Assembly (NCBI GenBank): GCA_035765895.1
Contig: DASTWL010000047.1
Span: 1-64,000, forward strand
DNA from: Verrucomicrobiia bacterium
Lineage (GTDB): Bacteria > Verrucomicrobiota > Verrucomicrobiia > Limisphaerales > DSYF01
Length of the DNA: 64,000 nt
Direction of reading: 5' to 3'
Shown here: one piece after another, positions 15,748 to 24,831 of the stretch
Layout of the letters: each line of letters starts with the position of its first letter
Position numbering within the stretch: the stretch's first letter is position 1
Position numbers and translations under genes: made by a program
The notes under the pieces: generated by a model
Seen by the model: the letters and a program-made list of their open reading frames with translations, nothing else
The model's database searches: none
Told to the model about the DNA's origin: nothing

Positions 15748-16326
15748 ATGACCAACACGCTGATGACCCACCTAAACTTCCTCTGGGCCGGTCTCCGGCA
15801 ACATGGGCAGACTGGGGGCCTCGTTCCCTCCCAGCGATTTCTCATCGCCAGAATGATTGCTCCGGTCGCAAAAAATTATTACGGGGAAATCATTGAGTTG
15901 GGATCGGGCAGTGGCGCGCTCACCTTGCAGCTGGCCCGTCGCTGTCCCCGGGCGCGCATCCTCGCCTCCGAAATAAACCCAACGTTGGCGCGTGATTGCC
16001 GGCGAAATCTGACGCGTGCGGGCCGTGCTGATCAGGTTGAAGTGGTCTGCATTCCGGCCGAACGCCTGCTCACAGAGCTGGGGCGGCGCAGAGCCGCGCC
16101 CGCTGACTTCATCATTTCAGGGATCGCCCTTGGAAACCTCAGCAAGCAGAGGGCGGCAAGCTTGCTCGACGCCATCCGCCAAAATCTTGGTGCGGATGGG
16201 ATGTTCATTCAATTTCAACACTCGCTGCTGGACCGGAAAAACATCCAGGCCAGATTCCCGAACACCCGCACCGTGCCCGTGTGGCTGAACTTCCCGCCGG
16301 CATTCATCTATTTCGCGCAGCCGTAG
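15748..16326 (+). CDS. SAM-dependent methyltransferase, phospholipid N-methyltransferase-like
   Basis: 192 residues. The start TGGLVPSQRFLIARMI matches the G-x-x-P-S-x-x-L opening of PmtA-type phosphatidylethanolamine N-methyltransferases. It is followed by the SAM-binding motif I (EIIELGSGSGALTLQL, about 48-61), motif II (ILASEINPTLARDC) and the PmtA-like end IQFQHSLL...VWLNFPPAFIYFAQ. Likely to methylate a membrane phospholipid headgroup, which fits an envelope-stress island; rRNA dimethylases share motif I and are the alternative. It follows the DUF502 gene by 12 bases, so both are probably driven by site G. ATG 15748 or 15763. Confidence 0.75.
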   Translation: MTNTLMTHLNFLWAGLRQHGQTGGLVPSQRFLIARMIAPVAKNYYGEIIELGSGSGALTLQLARRCPRARILASEINPTLARDCRRNLTRAGRADQVEVVCIPAERLLTELGRRRAAPADFIISGIALGNLSKQRAASLLDAIRQNLGADGMFIQFQHSLLDRKNIQARFPNTRTVPVWLNFPPAFIYFAQP

Positions 16327-16797
16327 TGCCTGCCGCCCCGAGGGGACCGCATGGTTAGCACCCCAACCACGACGCAAGGAACATTCGGGCTTGGCGCGGG
16401 CAACGATCCTGTGCCAGTTCAACGACGAGCGGAAGGGAAGCTTTAGGCCGGCGTGTCAATAGTGTTCCGTTCGAACCCGATGGTTAGCGTGGTCCTGTGG
16501 CTCCAGTCCCAGTCACGGGTGGCACACCGTGACCTCATGGGCGCGGTGACGACCCCGATTATGAGACTGTTCATTTGAGACTTGGCTCCGCAGCCCGCTC
16601 CGACTCCACAAATTAAAGCTTCTCTCTGGCCGCGCGGGAAATTTCGCGTGCATCCACGTCGGCCTTTTTGTGTTGGTTTCACAAGAATCCCTCTAAACGC
16701 CATCGCTTCAAAAGCCCAATAAAAGCGGCCTTCGTCTTTCGGCCATGTTTCTTATGAACTGCAAGCAAGGAAATTCGCACCAGACAGACTCAATGAC
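16327..16797. other. Intergenic region, no gene seen
   Basis: About 470 bases without a supported gene on either strand. A phrase ATGGTTAGC occurs twice (near 16350 and 16481), once followed by ACCCCAA, which might be a decayed half-site of the palindrome family; it lacks a matching second arm. Otherwise unremarkable. Confidence 0.4.
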
Positions 16798-16842
16798 TGG
16801 GTAATACACCCCATGGTAGAACCACTTCGCTTCTGCTTTGGT
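16798..16842 (+). promoter_or_regulatory. Palindrome promoter site H (receiver protein)
   Basis: TGGGT-AATAC-ACCCCAT (16798-16814), five-base centre; 20 bases after CATGG the hexamer is TTTGGT (16837-16842), the only copy lacking A at position 2. The predicted start is at the receiver ATG (16850), so translation would be leaderless. Weakest of the thirteen by -10, but the half-site and context fit. Confidence 0.5.
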
Positions 16843-16849
16843 TGTGCGC

Positions 16850-17326
16850 ATGAAAGCCAAACTTGCAGCAGCATACGAAGCTCCCCGCGCGCCCAGCCAG
16901 TCCCTCCCCACCCCTCATTATCGCATTCTGTTGGTGGAGGACGACGAGGACATCCGGCGGCTCAACACCGAAGTGCTGATCCGCCACGGTTATCAGGTGG
17001 ATGCCGCCGAGGATGGAGCTGTTGCCTGGGATGCGTTGCAATCGAACAGTTATAATTTGATGGTTACTGACAACGCGATGCCGAAGGTGACAGGCTTGGA
17101 GTTGCTGAAGAAGCTGCATGGCGCCCGGATGGCCCTCCCGGTCATCATGGCAACGGGGACACTGCCGACGGCGGAATTCATCTGCTCCCCCTGGCTGCAG
17201 CCCACGGCCACGATGTTCAAGCCCTACACGCTGGACGAGTTGGTGGGAACCGTGCAAGAGGTGTTGCGCGCCACCGAGGATGCCTGCGAGCGACCGGCAC
17301 AACCGCCCATCCAACCCACGGTTTGA
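16850..17326 (+). CDS. Stand-alone receiver-domain protein
   Basis: 158 residues from MKAKLAAAYE. A REC domain occupies about 24-145: acidic residues in LLVEDDEDIRR, phospho-acceptor Asp74 (LMVTDNAMPKVTG), Thr in IMATGT, Lys in MFKPYT. No output domain follows; the tail is proline-rich. Single-domain regulators of this kind act through partner proteins or as phosphate sinks. No kinase gene adjoins it; the nearest are at 10.5-13.7 kb. It lies directly behind promoter site H. Confidence 0.85.
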   Translation: MKAKLAAAYEAPRAPSQSLPTPHYRILLVEDDEDIRRLNTEVLIRHGYQVDAAEDGAVAWDALQSNSYNLMVTDNAMPKVTGLELLKKLHGARMALPVIMATGTLPTAEFICSPWLQPTATMFKPYTLDELVGTVQEVLRATEDACERPAQPPIQPTV

Positions 17327-17338
17327 TCCGCCAATCCA

Positions 17339-17759
17339 TGGATTTATCAAACGATTTTGACCTGCCGGATTTCACTGCTTACGCCCGGTCGGCACGGCCG
17401 ATGCAGCCGCGAACCGCCGGGCGGTGGTTGCCATACTCAACGAGTATAAGGCAGGCGTGCTGCATACTTTCCGCGACGAACCGGCAGAGGTTCTTAAGCT
17501 CGTTCAGTTGGCGATCAATGAGGCCGAGGGCCTCGCCTGGTCCACACCCAATGCTAATTTGATGTTTCCTTCCCTCGTTCAAGAGAAAATCCAGTCCAGC
17601 CAGCGATGGGCCGAGCACCAGCATTGGGCCAGTCCCGGACTTCATCCGGGCACCCACGTCAACAAGTCTCTTGATGTGATGCGGCGAGCAAAGCCGCCTA
17701 TAGGGAGAACACCCCATGGCTCCCGAAACATTTCCCGTTCACTCTCATGCCTTCAATAA
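17339..17759 (+). pseudogene. Small orphan gene with probable frameshift
   Basis: A coding-like start (MDLSNDFDLPDFTAYARS, 17339) loses frame. The frame opening at GTG 17424 carries a convincing helical segment (VVAILNEYKAGVLHTFRDEP, then AEVLKLVQLAINEAEGLAW, ANLMFPSLVQEKIQSSQRWA) before drifting into site I sequence. I interpret the two pieces as one gene of about 100 residues with a single-base lesion near 17395-17420. Family unknown. It follows the receiver gene by 12 bases and may share its transcript. Confidence 0.4.
17701..17745 (+). promoter_or_regulatory. Palindrome promoter site I (CHRD protein)
   Basis: TAGGG-AGAACA-CCCCAT (17701-17717), with the same AGAACA centre as site E; 20 bases after CATGG the hexamer is CACTCT (17740-17745). 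Predicted start near 17752; leader of about 130 bases to the ATG at 17882. Confidence 0.6.
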
Positions 17760-17881
17760 CCGGGGTATTCACCCAATTTCAATTTCCTCTGCGGCGTGTC
17801 GCCGCAGAGGAGCAAGAACGGAAACAAGAACAGAATAAAACGCATATGAAAAACAGGATCCCACAACGTAACGGAACAGCG

Positions 17882-19015
17882 ATGATGAAAATCTTCATCA
17901 TCGGCATGTCGCTTGGTCTCGCAGTCATCGCGCCCGCGGCCATCATTCCATTTGACCTCTCGCCCGCCGGCTCGGGCGCGGCCGTCGGGTTGAGCCCCCT
18001 CAATGAAGTGCCCGCCGTCACCAACAGCGCCGGCAGCGGTGGTGAGATTTTTGGCGGCATCAGTTTTGATACCGACACCGCCTTGCTGTCGCTGGCCGTG
18101 GGCTATGGTTCCGCGGCAGGCTTCACCAACCTGACGGGGGTGGCCACGGCCATGCACATTCACGGTCCTGCCGGACCAGGAACCAACGCGGGTGTGGTCA
18201 TAAACCTTGCCCCGCTCTCGTTCACGGCAGCAGATCCGACCAACGGTGGCATCATTTTTGGAACGGTGCCGGTGCCGACGAACGAAGTTGCCAATCTGCT
18301 CGCGGGGTTGAGCTACCTCAACATCCACACGGCCACCAATTCGGCCGGGGAACTTCGGGCACAATTAATCCCCAAGTCGGGGAGCCCTCCGGTTGTTTCC
18401 TGCCCCGAGCCGGTGACGGTCGAGTGCGGCAGTGTCACCACGGTCACGGTGCAGGTTTCCGATCCTGACAACGACGCATTGCAGGTGGTCTGGTCGGTGA
18501 ACGGTGCTTCTCTTCAGACCAACGAGCTGGCGGCGGGGTCCACTGCTGCGCCGGTGGCGGTTTCATTCGCTGCCCAATATCAACTGGGCACGAACCTCGT
18601 CTCGGTGGCGGTCACCGACTCGACGAATCACTCGGCGGAGTGTTCTGCCACCGTCACCGTGGTGGACACAACCCCGCCGGTCATTACGGTGTTGACGGCA
18701 AGCCCATCCACTCTCTGGCCGCCCAATCACAAGATGGTCTCCATTCAGCTTGCGGCTACGGTCACGGATCTATGCGGTGACACGACCTGGAAAATCACCT
18801 CCATCACCAGCAGCGAGCCGGCGGATGCCAAGGGCAGCGGCAATACCTCCCCCGATTGGGAAATCACGGGAGATCATACCGCGAAGTTGCGCGCGGAACG
18901 CTCCGGCATTACTGGTTCGCGCGTTTACAACCTCACGGTGGAAGCCGTCGATGCTTCAGGAAATGTCTCCCTGCCGAAAACAGTGATCGTGACCGTGCCG
19001 CACAACTCGCGGTAA
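17882..19015 (+). CDS. Secreted CHRD-domain protein with Ig-like repeats
   Basis: 377 residues. Signal peptide MMKIFIIGMSLGLAVIAPAA; CHRD domain at about 30-165 (LSPLNEVPAVTNSAGSGGEI, then GVATAMHIHGPAGPGTNAGV, LNIHTATNSAGELRAQL), then about 210 residues of Ig-like/HYR-type beta domains (VSCPEPVTVECGS, DTTPPVITVLTASPSTLWPP, then VYNLTVEAVDASGNVS). CHRD is an extracellular beta domain of unknown function, often with a conserved MHIHGP motif that is present here. Cysteines suggest disulfides and an exported location. An in-frame ATG at 17846 gives a 12-residue longer N-terminus; 17882 is preferred because GGA lies 8 bases upstream. Confidence 0.8.
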   Translation: MMKIFIIGMSLGLAVIAPAAIIPFDLSPAGSGAAVGLSPLNEVPAVTNSAGSGGEIFGGISFDTDTALLSLAVGYGSAAGFTNLTGVATAMHIHGPAGPGTNAGVVINLAPLSFTAADPTNGGIIFGTVPVPTNEVANLLAGLSYLNIHTATNSAGELRAQLIPKSGSPPVVSCPEPVTVECGSVTTVTVQVSDPDNDALQVVWSVNGASLQTNELAAGSTAAPVAVSFAAQYQLGTNLVSVAVTDSTNHSAECSATVTVVDTTPPVITVLTASPSTLWPPNHKMVSIQLAATVTDLCGDTTWKITSITSSEPADAKGSGNTSPDWEITGDHTAKLRAERSGITGSRVYNLTVEAVDASGNVSLPKTVIVTVPHNSR

Positions 19016-19372
19016 CCAGCGCCGGTATTAAGCATGAGTTCTTAAGACTGTCGAACAAGGGGATGGGCGTATCGGAAGCGTGGCCCGGGACGCTTTCATC
19101 AAGTGGTCAGGCGTCCCGGACCAACCATGGCGCAAGAGAAAGCCCTCTGGAAGCCGCCGGCGCCCATCCCCAAGCGGTGAAGCAAACCACCGCCCACCAC
19201 GGGACCAATTTATGAAGACAAATCGATCGAAGGAAGGTGCGTCGACTGAAAATTCCGCCGGTTCCGGAGCACGATTAAATGCTCCAAGCCGCCGGAAACC
19301 TGAATAACAAGGCTGAACCAGAATCGAGCACCACTTCACCTACCACCCACAAAACGAATCCCCGGCCACCGC
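19016..19372. other. Intergenic region, no gene seen
   Basis: About 360 bases before the glycosyltransferase pseudogene. A short frame (MKTNRSKEGASTENSAG, from 19213) has no supporting features. No copy of the palindrome family and no strong hairpin were seen here, in contrast to most upstream regions of the island; decay may have removed it. Confidence 0.35.
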
Positions 19373-21653
19373 ATGCTGCAGTCCACTGCCATTCGCAGAG
19401 TAGCCTTTCTGGGCGATTATCCACCGCGCAAGTGCGGCATCGCCACGTTCTCGACCGTTTTGCGTTGCTCCGTTGCAGCGGCATTTCCCGCGATCCAATG
19501 TCTCGTCGTGCCGGTCAACGATCTTGCGGGCGGCTACGACTACCCCGGTGAAGTCCGCTTCGAAATAGCGGAGCAAGATCTGACGTCCTACCTGCGCGCG
19601 TCCGACTTCCTGAACATCACTGACGTGGATGTGGTTTGAGTGGAGCACGAGTTTGGCATTTTTGGCGGTCCGGCAGGCAGTCATGTGCTTGCGTTGTTGC
19701 GCGAACTGCAAATGCCCATCGTCACAACGCTCCACACCGTATTGCGTGAGCCGAACGAGGAGCAGCGCCGTGTGATGCGTGAGCAGACCCGGCTCTCGAC
19801 CCGCCTGGTGGTCATGACCGAACGGGGCAGGGAATTCTTGCTGAACATCTATCAGGTCCCGGCAGCGAAAATTGATCTGATACCGCACGGCATTCCAGAC
19901 CGGCCGTTTGCGGACCCCAACTATTTCAAGGACGAGTTTGGCGTGGCGGGCAAACAGGTGTTGCTCACGTTTGGCCTGCTCTCGCCCAGCAAGGGCATTG
20001 AATTCGCGCTGCAAGCCTTGCCGGACATCATTCGAGAGTATCCCAACATCGTTTACATCGTGCTGGGTCAGACGCATCCGAACCTGCTCCGCGATGAAGG
20101 TGAAGCCTACCGCTTGAGTCTGGAGCGCTGGGCGAAGGATCTCGGCGTGCAGAAGAACGTCGTGTTCTTCAATCGCTTCGTGGAACTGGACGAGTTGATG
20201 CGGTTCATCGGCGCGGCGGACATCTACCTGACACCCTATCTTAACGAAGCGCAGATCACCTCTGGCACGCTGGCTTATGCGTTTGGCGCCGGCAACGCCG
20301 TGGTGTCCACGCCATGCTGGCACGCCGCCGAAATGCTGGCGGCCGGGCGCGGCAAACTCGTGCCTTTCCGCGATGCGAAGGCGATCGCCATCGCGGTCTT
20401 GGAATTGCTGCGTGATGAACCCTTGCGGCACTCGATGCGCAAGCACGCCTACCACCTCGGTCGGGATATGGTGTGGAGCCGGGTGGCGCAGCGTTACGCG
20501 ATATCCTTTGAGCAGGCGCGGAGAGATCATAGTTTCGTGGGCCGAAAATCATCCCCCATCAAGACGCTCGATGAACAGCCCGGGCAGTTGCCCGAATTGA
20601 AGCTGGACCATCTATTTCGCATGAGCGATTCGACCGGCATCTTCCAGCACGCGAGCTTTACGGTGCAAATTTTGCCGAGGGCTATTGCACGGACGACAAC
20701 GCGCGTGCGCTGGTGCTGGCGCTGTTGTTGCAACGGCTGGGCCAGGGCTTGCCGCGTCTCGGCGCACAGGCCGCAACCTACGCGGCGTTTCTCAACCGGG
20801 CTTTTGATTCCCAAAGCGGACTCTTTCGCAACTTCATGAGCTTCGAGCGGCGCTGGCTGAATCAAGTCGGCTCAGAAGACTGCCAGGGGCAGGCACTGTG
20901 GGCGCTGGGTTTGTGTGTGGCACAGGCCGGCAGGGGCAGTTTTCAGATGCTTGCGGAACGACTCTTCGAACAGGCGCTGCCCGAGGCGGCCAAATTTACA
21001 TCCCCACGTTCGTGGGCCTTCACGCTCATCGGCATTGATGAATACCTGCGCCGGTTCGGCGGCGACCGGCGGGCGAACCACATCCGCGACGCGCTCACGG
21101 CAAAGCTCATGCAGCGCTACGCCGATGCCGCCACCCCGGACCGGCACTGGTTTGAAGAGGTTGTCTCCTACGCCAACGCCAAGCTGCGCCACGCAATGAT
21201 TCTGAACGGTCGCTGCCTGAAAAGCACAACGATGCTGGAGCTTGGGCTGAAAACACTGCGCTGGTTGATCAACGCTCAAACCTCCGGCGCGGGCTCGTTT
21301 CGACCGGTCGGCTCGAACGGTTTTTATCCAAGGGGCATGGCGCGCGCAATCTTCGATCAACAGCCCATCGAAGCCAAACCACGATTTCCGCCTGCATTGA
21401 GGCTTATCACGCCACGGGCGACATGTTCTGGGTGGCGGAAGCATGCCGGGCGTTCGAGTGGTTTCTCGGACGCAATGACCTGAGGCTGGCGCTTTACGAC
21501 TCCACCACCGGCGGCTGTCGTGATGGCTTGCACGTGGACCGTCTCAGCCAGAATCAAGGGGCGGAATCCACCCTTGCCTTTTTGTTATCGCTCGCGGAAA
21601 TGAAGGCGCTGCAAAACGCGCTCGTCAGTTTTAAGGAACCTGTTGGGAAATAG
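19373..21653 (+). pseudogene. Glycosyltransferase family 4 plus glycosidase-like fusion, three lesions
   Basis: Three collinear frames form one protein of about 760 residues. Part 1 (19373-19639) has the GT-B start VAFLGDYPPRKCGIATFST and ends at TGA 19637-19639 where relatives have a cysteine just before (V/L)xHEFGIFGG. Part 2 continues in the same frame with HEFGIFGGPAGSHV, LIPHGIPDRPF and LTFGLLSPSKGIEFALQ (donor site). One base is missing near 20668, where VPNFAEGYCTDDNARALVLA is expected. Part 3 is the alpha-helical glycosidase-like half (CTDDNAR, SEDCQGQALWALG, HWFEEVVSYANAKL). A second deletion near 21380 shifts to ACIEAYHATGDMFWVAEACR. The gene is dead as assembled. Confidence 0.85.
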
Positions 21654-21738
21654 CTGGTGCAAGTATCCGCGGAAACCATGGTGAATCCGAAGACTATATG
21701 ATATTAATCAAAACCAAGATGGTGAAGAAAGGCCTGTC

Positions 21739-21910
21739 ATGGCTTGCCTGTTTTTGGACATCAGTGGCGTCTTGCTGATCAACGGCTGGGATCATCGCGC
21801 CCGTCGGCGGGCGGCGAAGATGTTTCAACTGGATTTTCGGCGATGGACGCTCGCCATCACCTCGTCTTTGGCACTTACGAATTGGGCAAGCTCAGTCACA
21901 AAAAAACCAT
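21739..21910 (+). pseudogene. HAD-family hydrolase N-terminal remnant
   Basis: The frame starts MACLFLDISGVLLINGWDHR, a HAD motif I in which the usual D-x-G-G is D-I-S-G, followed by ARRRAAKMFQLDF. It then shifts by one base to DARHHLVFGTYELGKLS, the expected next segment of such HAD-IA proteins. After about 60 residues homology ends at the junction with the acetate kinase fragment. Motifs II-III are absent, so it cannot be functional. Confidence 0.7.
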
Positions 21911-22170
21911 TGGAGGAATTGCATCGCATCAGCCCAAACGACCCGGATCATCTGCCGCGCGAGATAGAATTGATTGAGACGTTCCGTCACCGGCATCCAA
22001 AACTGTCCCAAGTGGCCTGCTTCGACACGGCGTTCCACCAGACCACGCCGCACGTGGCCAGGCTGCTGCCAATTCCGCGCCGCTTCGATGCCAAAGGAAT
22101 TCAGCGCTACGGTTTTTACGGCTTGTCCTACGCCTACCCGATGGAAGAACTCGCGCGGCTTTCGTTCGCT
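21911..22170 (+). pseudogene. Acetate kinase internal fragment
   Basis: About 85 residues of an AckA-type acetate/propionate kinase: LREIELIETFRHRHPKLSQV-like helix, then CFDTAFHQTTPHVARLLPIP and RRFDAKGIQRYGFYGLSYAY (family: FDTAFHxTMPxxAxxLPIP...YGFHGxSxxY). The catalytic histidine position in YGFHG is tyrosine here. Both ends are missing: it is joined upstream to a HAD remnant and downstream, near EELARL, directly to P-type ATPase sequence. A deletion relic. Confidence 0.8.
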
Positions 22171-22955
22171 CGACGTCGCGCGGGCCGAGAGCGACGGACA
22201 CTGGCAGTTTCCGGGCGTGTTGCCGCCGTTCGATCCGCCGCGCGATGATGCCAAAGCGACCATCGCGCCCGCGCGGGCGATGGGCGTAAAGATAAGATGG
22301 TGACGGGCGACGCCTTGGCTATCGCGCAAGAGACCGCCAAGAAGCTAGACATGGGCGCGAATATTTTGGATGCCAGTGGTCTCGGTGACTCGAAGAAGCT
22401 GGAAGACAATGCGGTCGCGGAATCCATTGAGAAGGCGGACGGTTTCGCCCTAGCATTTCCCGAACACAAGTTCCACATCATGGATGTGCTCCAAAAGCGC
22501 GGCCACATCGTCGGCATGACCGTCGACGGCGTGAACAACTCGCCTGCACTGAAGAAAATCGACTGCGGCATCGCCGTTTCGAGCGCGACAGACGAGGCGC
22601 GCGGCCCGTTCTGGTCGATCCGGCCCGCGCGGATTCTGCTACTGATGGCGTTCGGCACGCAAATCGTGGCAACATTGATTGCCGTTTGTGGATTATCCAT
22701 GCCACCCATTGGCTGGGGGTGGGCGGCCTTGGTTTGAGGCTGCTCGCTGGTGTGGTTTCTCGTAAATGACCGCGTGAAACTGCTCGCGTATCGGATTTTG
22801 ATCCGGTCAAAGCCAGCACGCCGCCCGACTTGACGCCGCAAATCACCAAACTTGCCTATCAATTTTACGATCGGCGAGGCCGGCAGGATGGCAGTGCGGC
22901 TCAGGATTGGGACCATGCGGAACGAATAATTCTGAAAAACGAACCTCGCGAATAA
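22171..22955 (+). pseudogene. P-type H+-ATPase remnant with internal deletion and DUF2934 tail
   Basis: The fragment begins at the P domain (ESDGHWQFPGVLPPFDPPRD), keeps the hinge region [37 protein letters not shown] and [18 protein letters not shown] (family TGDGVNDAPALK; Asp changed to Val/Asn), and then jumps from [10 protein letters not shown] straight to [14 protein letters not shown] near the C-terminus, losing roughly the membrane helices between. A TGA at 22735-22737 replaces the Trp of ALVWGY. A further shift near 22798 leads to DPVKASTPPDLTPQITKLAY and a DUF2934-type tail (FYDRRGRQDGSAAQDW) ending at 22955. Clearly dead. Confidence 0.85.
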
Positions 22956-23031
22956 AATGAAACGAGCAAATTTGAAATGAACGACCGGAGTCATTGCTCG
23001 CTTTCCCGCCCATTCAGGCGAGACTATAAAA

Positions 23032-24492
23032 TTGAAAACCGCCGCCCTCCACGCCAAACGCATTGGACCAACATTGACCCCGGACTGGTCGCGGGTGCTG
23101 ATGCGTCCGTTTAACCCGAGCACCGACGACATCGTGCGATGCATCGTCGCCCGCGTCATGGCTCTTTCCGAGGATGAGGTCGTGCGCCTGCTGGGCCAGG
23201 CGCTGGGCGAATTTGAGGACCGGCACAAAAACGTCGCCGAAATCCTCTGCAATCGCTTTGAGCAGGTGCGCCATTTTCTCGAACCCGGCGCGCAGCCTTC
23301 GCCGGAGCGGCAGGCGCTCATCGGCTCCTATTTGACGCACGAATATTCCCCGGAATCCGCCGCGCTCTTCAATCCATCCATCGTGCCGCATCCGGACCAG
23401 TCAGGACTGCCAAGAGGTTCGCAGCGCTTCATCCTGAGCCTGCGCGCCACGGGCGAAGGGCATATATCCTCCATTACTTTTCGCGTCGGCGTCGTCAGTG
23501 CGCATCAGCACATCACGCTGACGCCGCCCGTGCCGTTCGTGATGGAGCCGGAACGGGTGCCCAACGTCGCATACCTCAAGGGATTGTTCGCCCATAAGCT
23601 GGAAGAAGCTGGCGTGCAAAATGACTTCTGCCGGCGCGTGCTCGACCAGTTGCACGAGGATTTCACGCTCAAGGAACTGCGTGCGGTTCTGGCTGCCTCG
23701 GGCCTGACCGAGGACACCTCGGACGCCACGGCCACCCGCGCAGCGCGCGGCACCCTGCTGCTGGCGGAATCCAATTATGAAGTAAACTTCGCGCCCGACA
23801 GCAAGGTCTCGCAGCGCGTGCTCTTTCCCGCGGCGCCCAGCCAGAGCAACGGCATCGAAGATGCGCGTTTCGTGCGGTTTGAGAACGACGCAGGCCGCTT
23901 CACTTACTATGCGACCTACACGGCCTGCGACGGCAAGATCACCCTGCCGCAATTGTTGGAGACGCCGGACTTCTTGCATTTCAAATTCAGCACACTGAAT
24001 GGTCCCGCAGTGCAGAACAAGGGGATGGCACTGTTCCCGCGCAAGCTAAACGGTGAATACGTCATGCTCTCGCGCCAGGACGACGAGAACATCCTGATTA
24101 TGTTCTCTGACAACCTCCATTTCTGGCAGACGCCGAAGGTGCTGCTGTCGCCGGCGCAACCGTGGGAGTTCATCAAGATTGGCAACTGCGGCTCGCCCAT
24201 CGAAACCGAACGCGGCTGGCTGGTGTTGAGCCACGGCGTCGGTGCGATGCGAAAGTATTGCATCGGCGCATTCCTGCTTGACCGGAAAGACCCCACGCGG
24301 GTGATTGGTCGCCTGCGCGAACCACTGATCTGCCCGAATGCCGCCGAGCGCGAGGGCTATGTGCCGAACGTCGTTTACACCTGCGGCGCCCTGCTGCAAG
24401 GGTGCGAACTCATCATCCCCTACGCGATGAGCGACTCCGCCACGAGCTTTGCCACGGTTTCTTTCGATGACATTTGGGCGGCGATGGCCTGA
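23032..24492 (+). CDS. Glycoside hydrolase family 130 enzyme
   Basis: 486 residues starting at TTG 23032, after GCGAGAC; no better start is seen. An N-terminal helical region (about 1-150, with NPSIVPHPDQSGL) precedes a five-bladed propeller: LRATGEGHISSITFRVGVV, then GIEDARFVRFENDAG (GH130 (I/V)EDxR motif), YYATYTACDG, NKGMALFPRKLNGEYVMLSR, DDENILIMFSDNLHFW, KIGNCGSPIETERGWLVLSH and the closing VVYTCGALLQGCELIIPYAM. GH130 enzymes phosphorolyse or hydrolyse beta-mannosides. The dead glycosyltransferase nearby probably made its substrate. The gene itself appears intact. Confidence 0.85.
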   Translation: MKTAALHAKRIGPTLTPDWSRVLMRPFNPSTDDIVRCIVARVMALSEDEVVRLLGQALGEFEDRHKNVAEILCNRFEQVRHFLEPGAQPSPERQALIGSYLTHEYSPESAALFNPSIVPHPDQSGLPRGSQRFILSLRATGEGHISSITFRVGVVSAHQHITLTPPVPFVMEPERVPNVAYLKGLFAHKLEEAGVQNDFCRRVLDQLHEDFTLKELRAVLAASGLTEDTSDATATRAARGTLLLAESNYEVNFAPDSKVSQRVLFPAAPSQSNGIEDARFVRFENDAGRFTYYATYTACDGKITLPQLLETPDFLHFKFSTLNGPAVQNKGMALFPRKLNGEYVMLSRQDDENILIMFSDNLHFWQTPKVLLSPAQPWEFIKIGNCGSPIETERGWLVLSHGVGAMRKYCIGAFLLDRKDPTRVIGRLREPLICPNAAEREGYVPNVVYTCGALLQGCELIIPYAMSDSATSFATVSFDDIWAAMA

Positions 24493-24518
24493 GACCGGGT
24501 GCGCGGACGGGCTTCCGG

Positions 24519-24563
24519 GTAGGGTTATACCCCATGGCACTTGTTCCCACTCCGCCTTAGCTT
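24519..24563 (+). promoter_or_regulatory. Palindrome promoter site J (Thivi_2564-type gene)
   Basis: GTAGGGT-TAT-ACCCCAT (24519-24535), 20 bases after CATGG the hexamer TAGCTT (24558-24563). Predicted start near 24570; leader of about 38 bases. One of the closest copies to consensus. Confidence 0.75.
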
Positions 24564-24607
24564 TAGGGCGTGAAGCTAACCATACCGAACCCAACCAAAG
24601 GCAGCCC

Positions 24608-24805
24608 ATGTCACTGATATCTCTGGTCGTCACCCTGGTCGTCGTCGGCGTGTTGCTTTGGCTGATCAACGCCTACATCCCGATGGACGGAAAAATCAAA
24701 AAGATCCTCAACATCGTCGTAGTCGTTTGCGTCATTGTCTGGCTGTTGTTCGCCTTTGGCATTCTCAGTCACGCAAGCGACATCAGCGTGCCGCAAGTCC
24801 GTTAA
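24608..24805 (+). CDS. Thivi_2564-family small membrane protein
   Basis: 65 residues with two membrane helices: LISLVVTLVVVGVLLWLINA and ILNIVVVVCVIVWLLFAFGI, joined by the conserved YIPMDGKIKKILN loop. This loop and length define the Thivi_2564 group, uncharacterised membrane proteins common in stress islands. GGCAGCCC precedes the ATG. The gene is directly controlled by site J and is followed closely by the gene at 24832. Confidence 0.82.
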   Translation: MSLISLVVTLVVVGVLLWLINAYIPMDGKIKKILNIVVVVCVIVWLLFAFGILSHASDISVPQVR

Positions 24806-24831
24806 CCTTCGCCGTCAACGCCAGCAATGCC

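Noticed and set aside
15748-16326. rRNA adenine dimethylase (KsgA)
   Set aside because: It has the G-x-x-P-S-x-x-L opening and FPPAFIYF end of phospholipid methyltransferases, lacks the N-(L/I)-P-Y motif, and is too short.
16340-16500. Further copies of the palindrome (ATGGTTAGC-ACCCCAA)
   Set aside because: Only one half-site is recognisable and no second arm or -10 at the set distance follows.
19637-19639. Selenocysteine or recoded TGA in the glycosyltransferase
   Set aside because: Relatives have a cysteine-like residue there, but no SECIS-like stem was apparent and two further frameshifts show that the gene is simply decayed.
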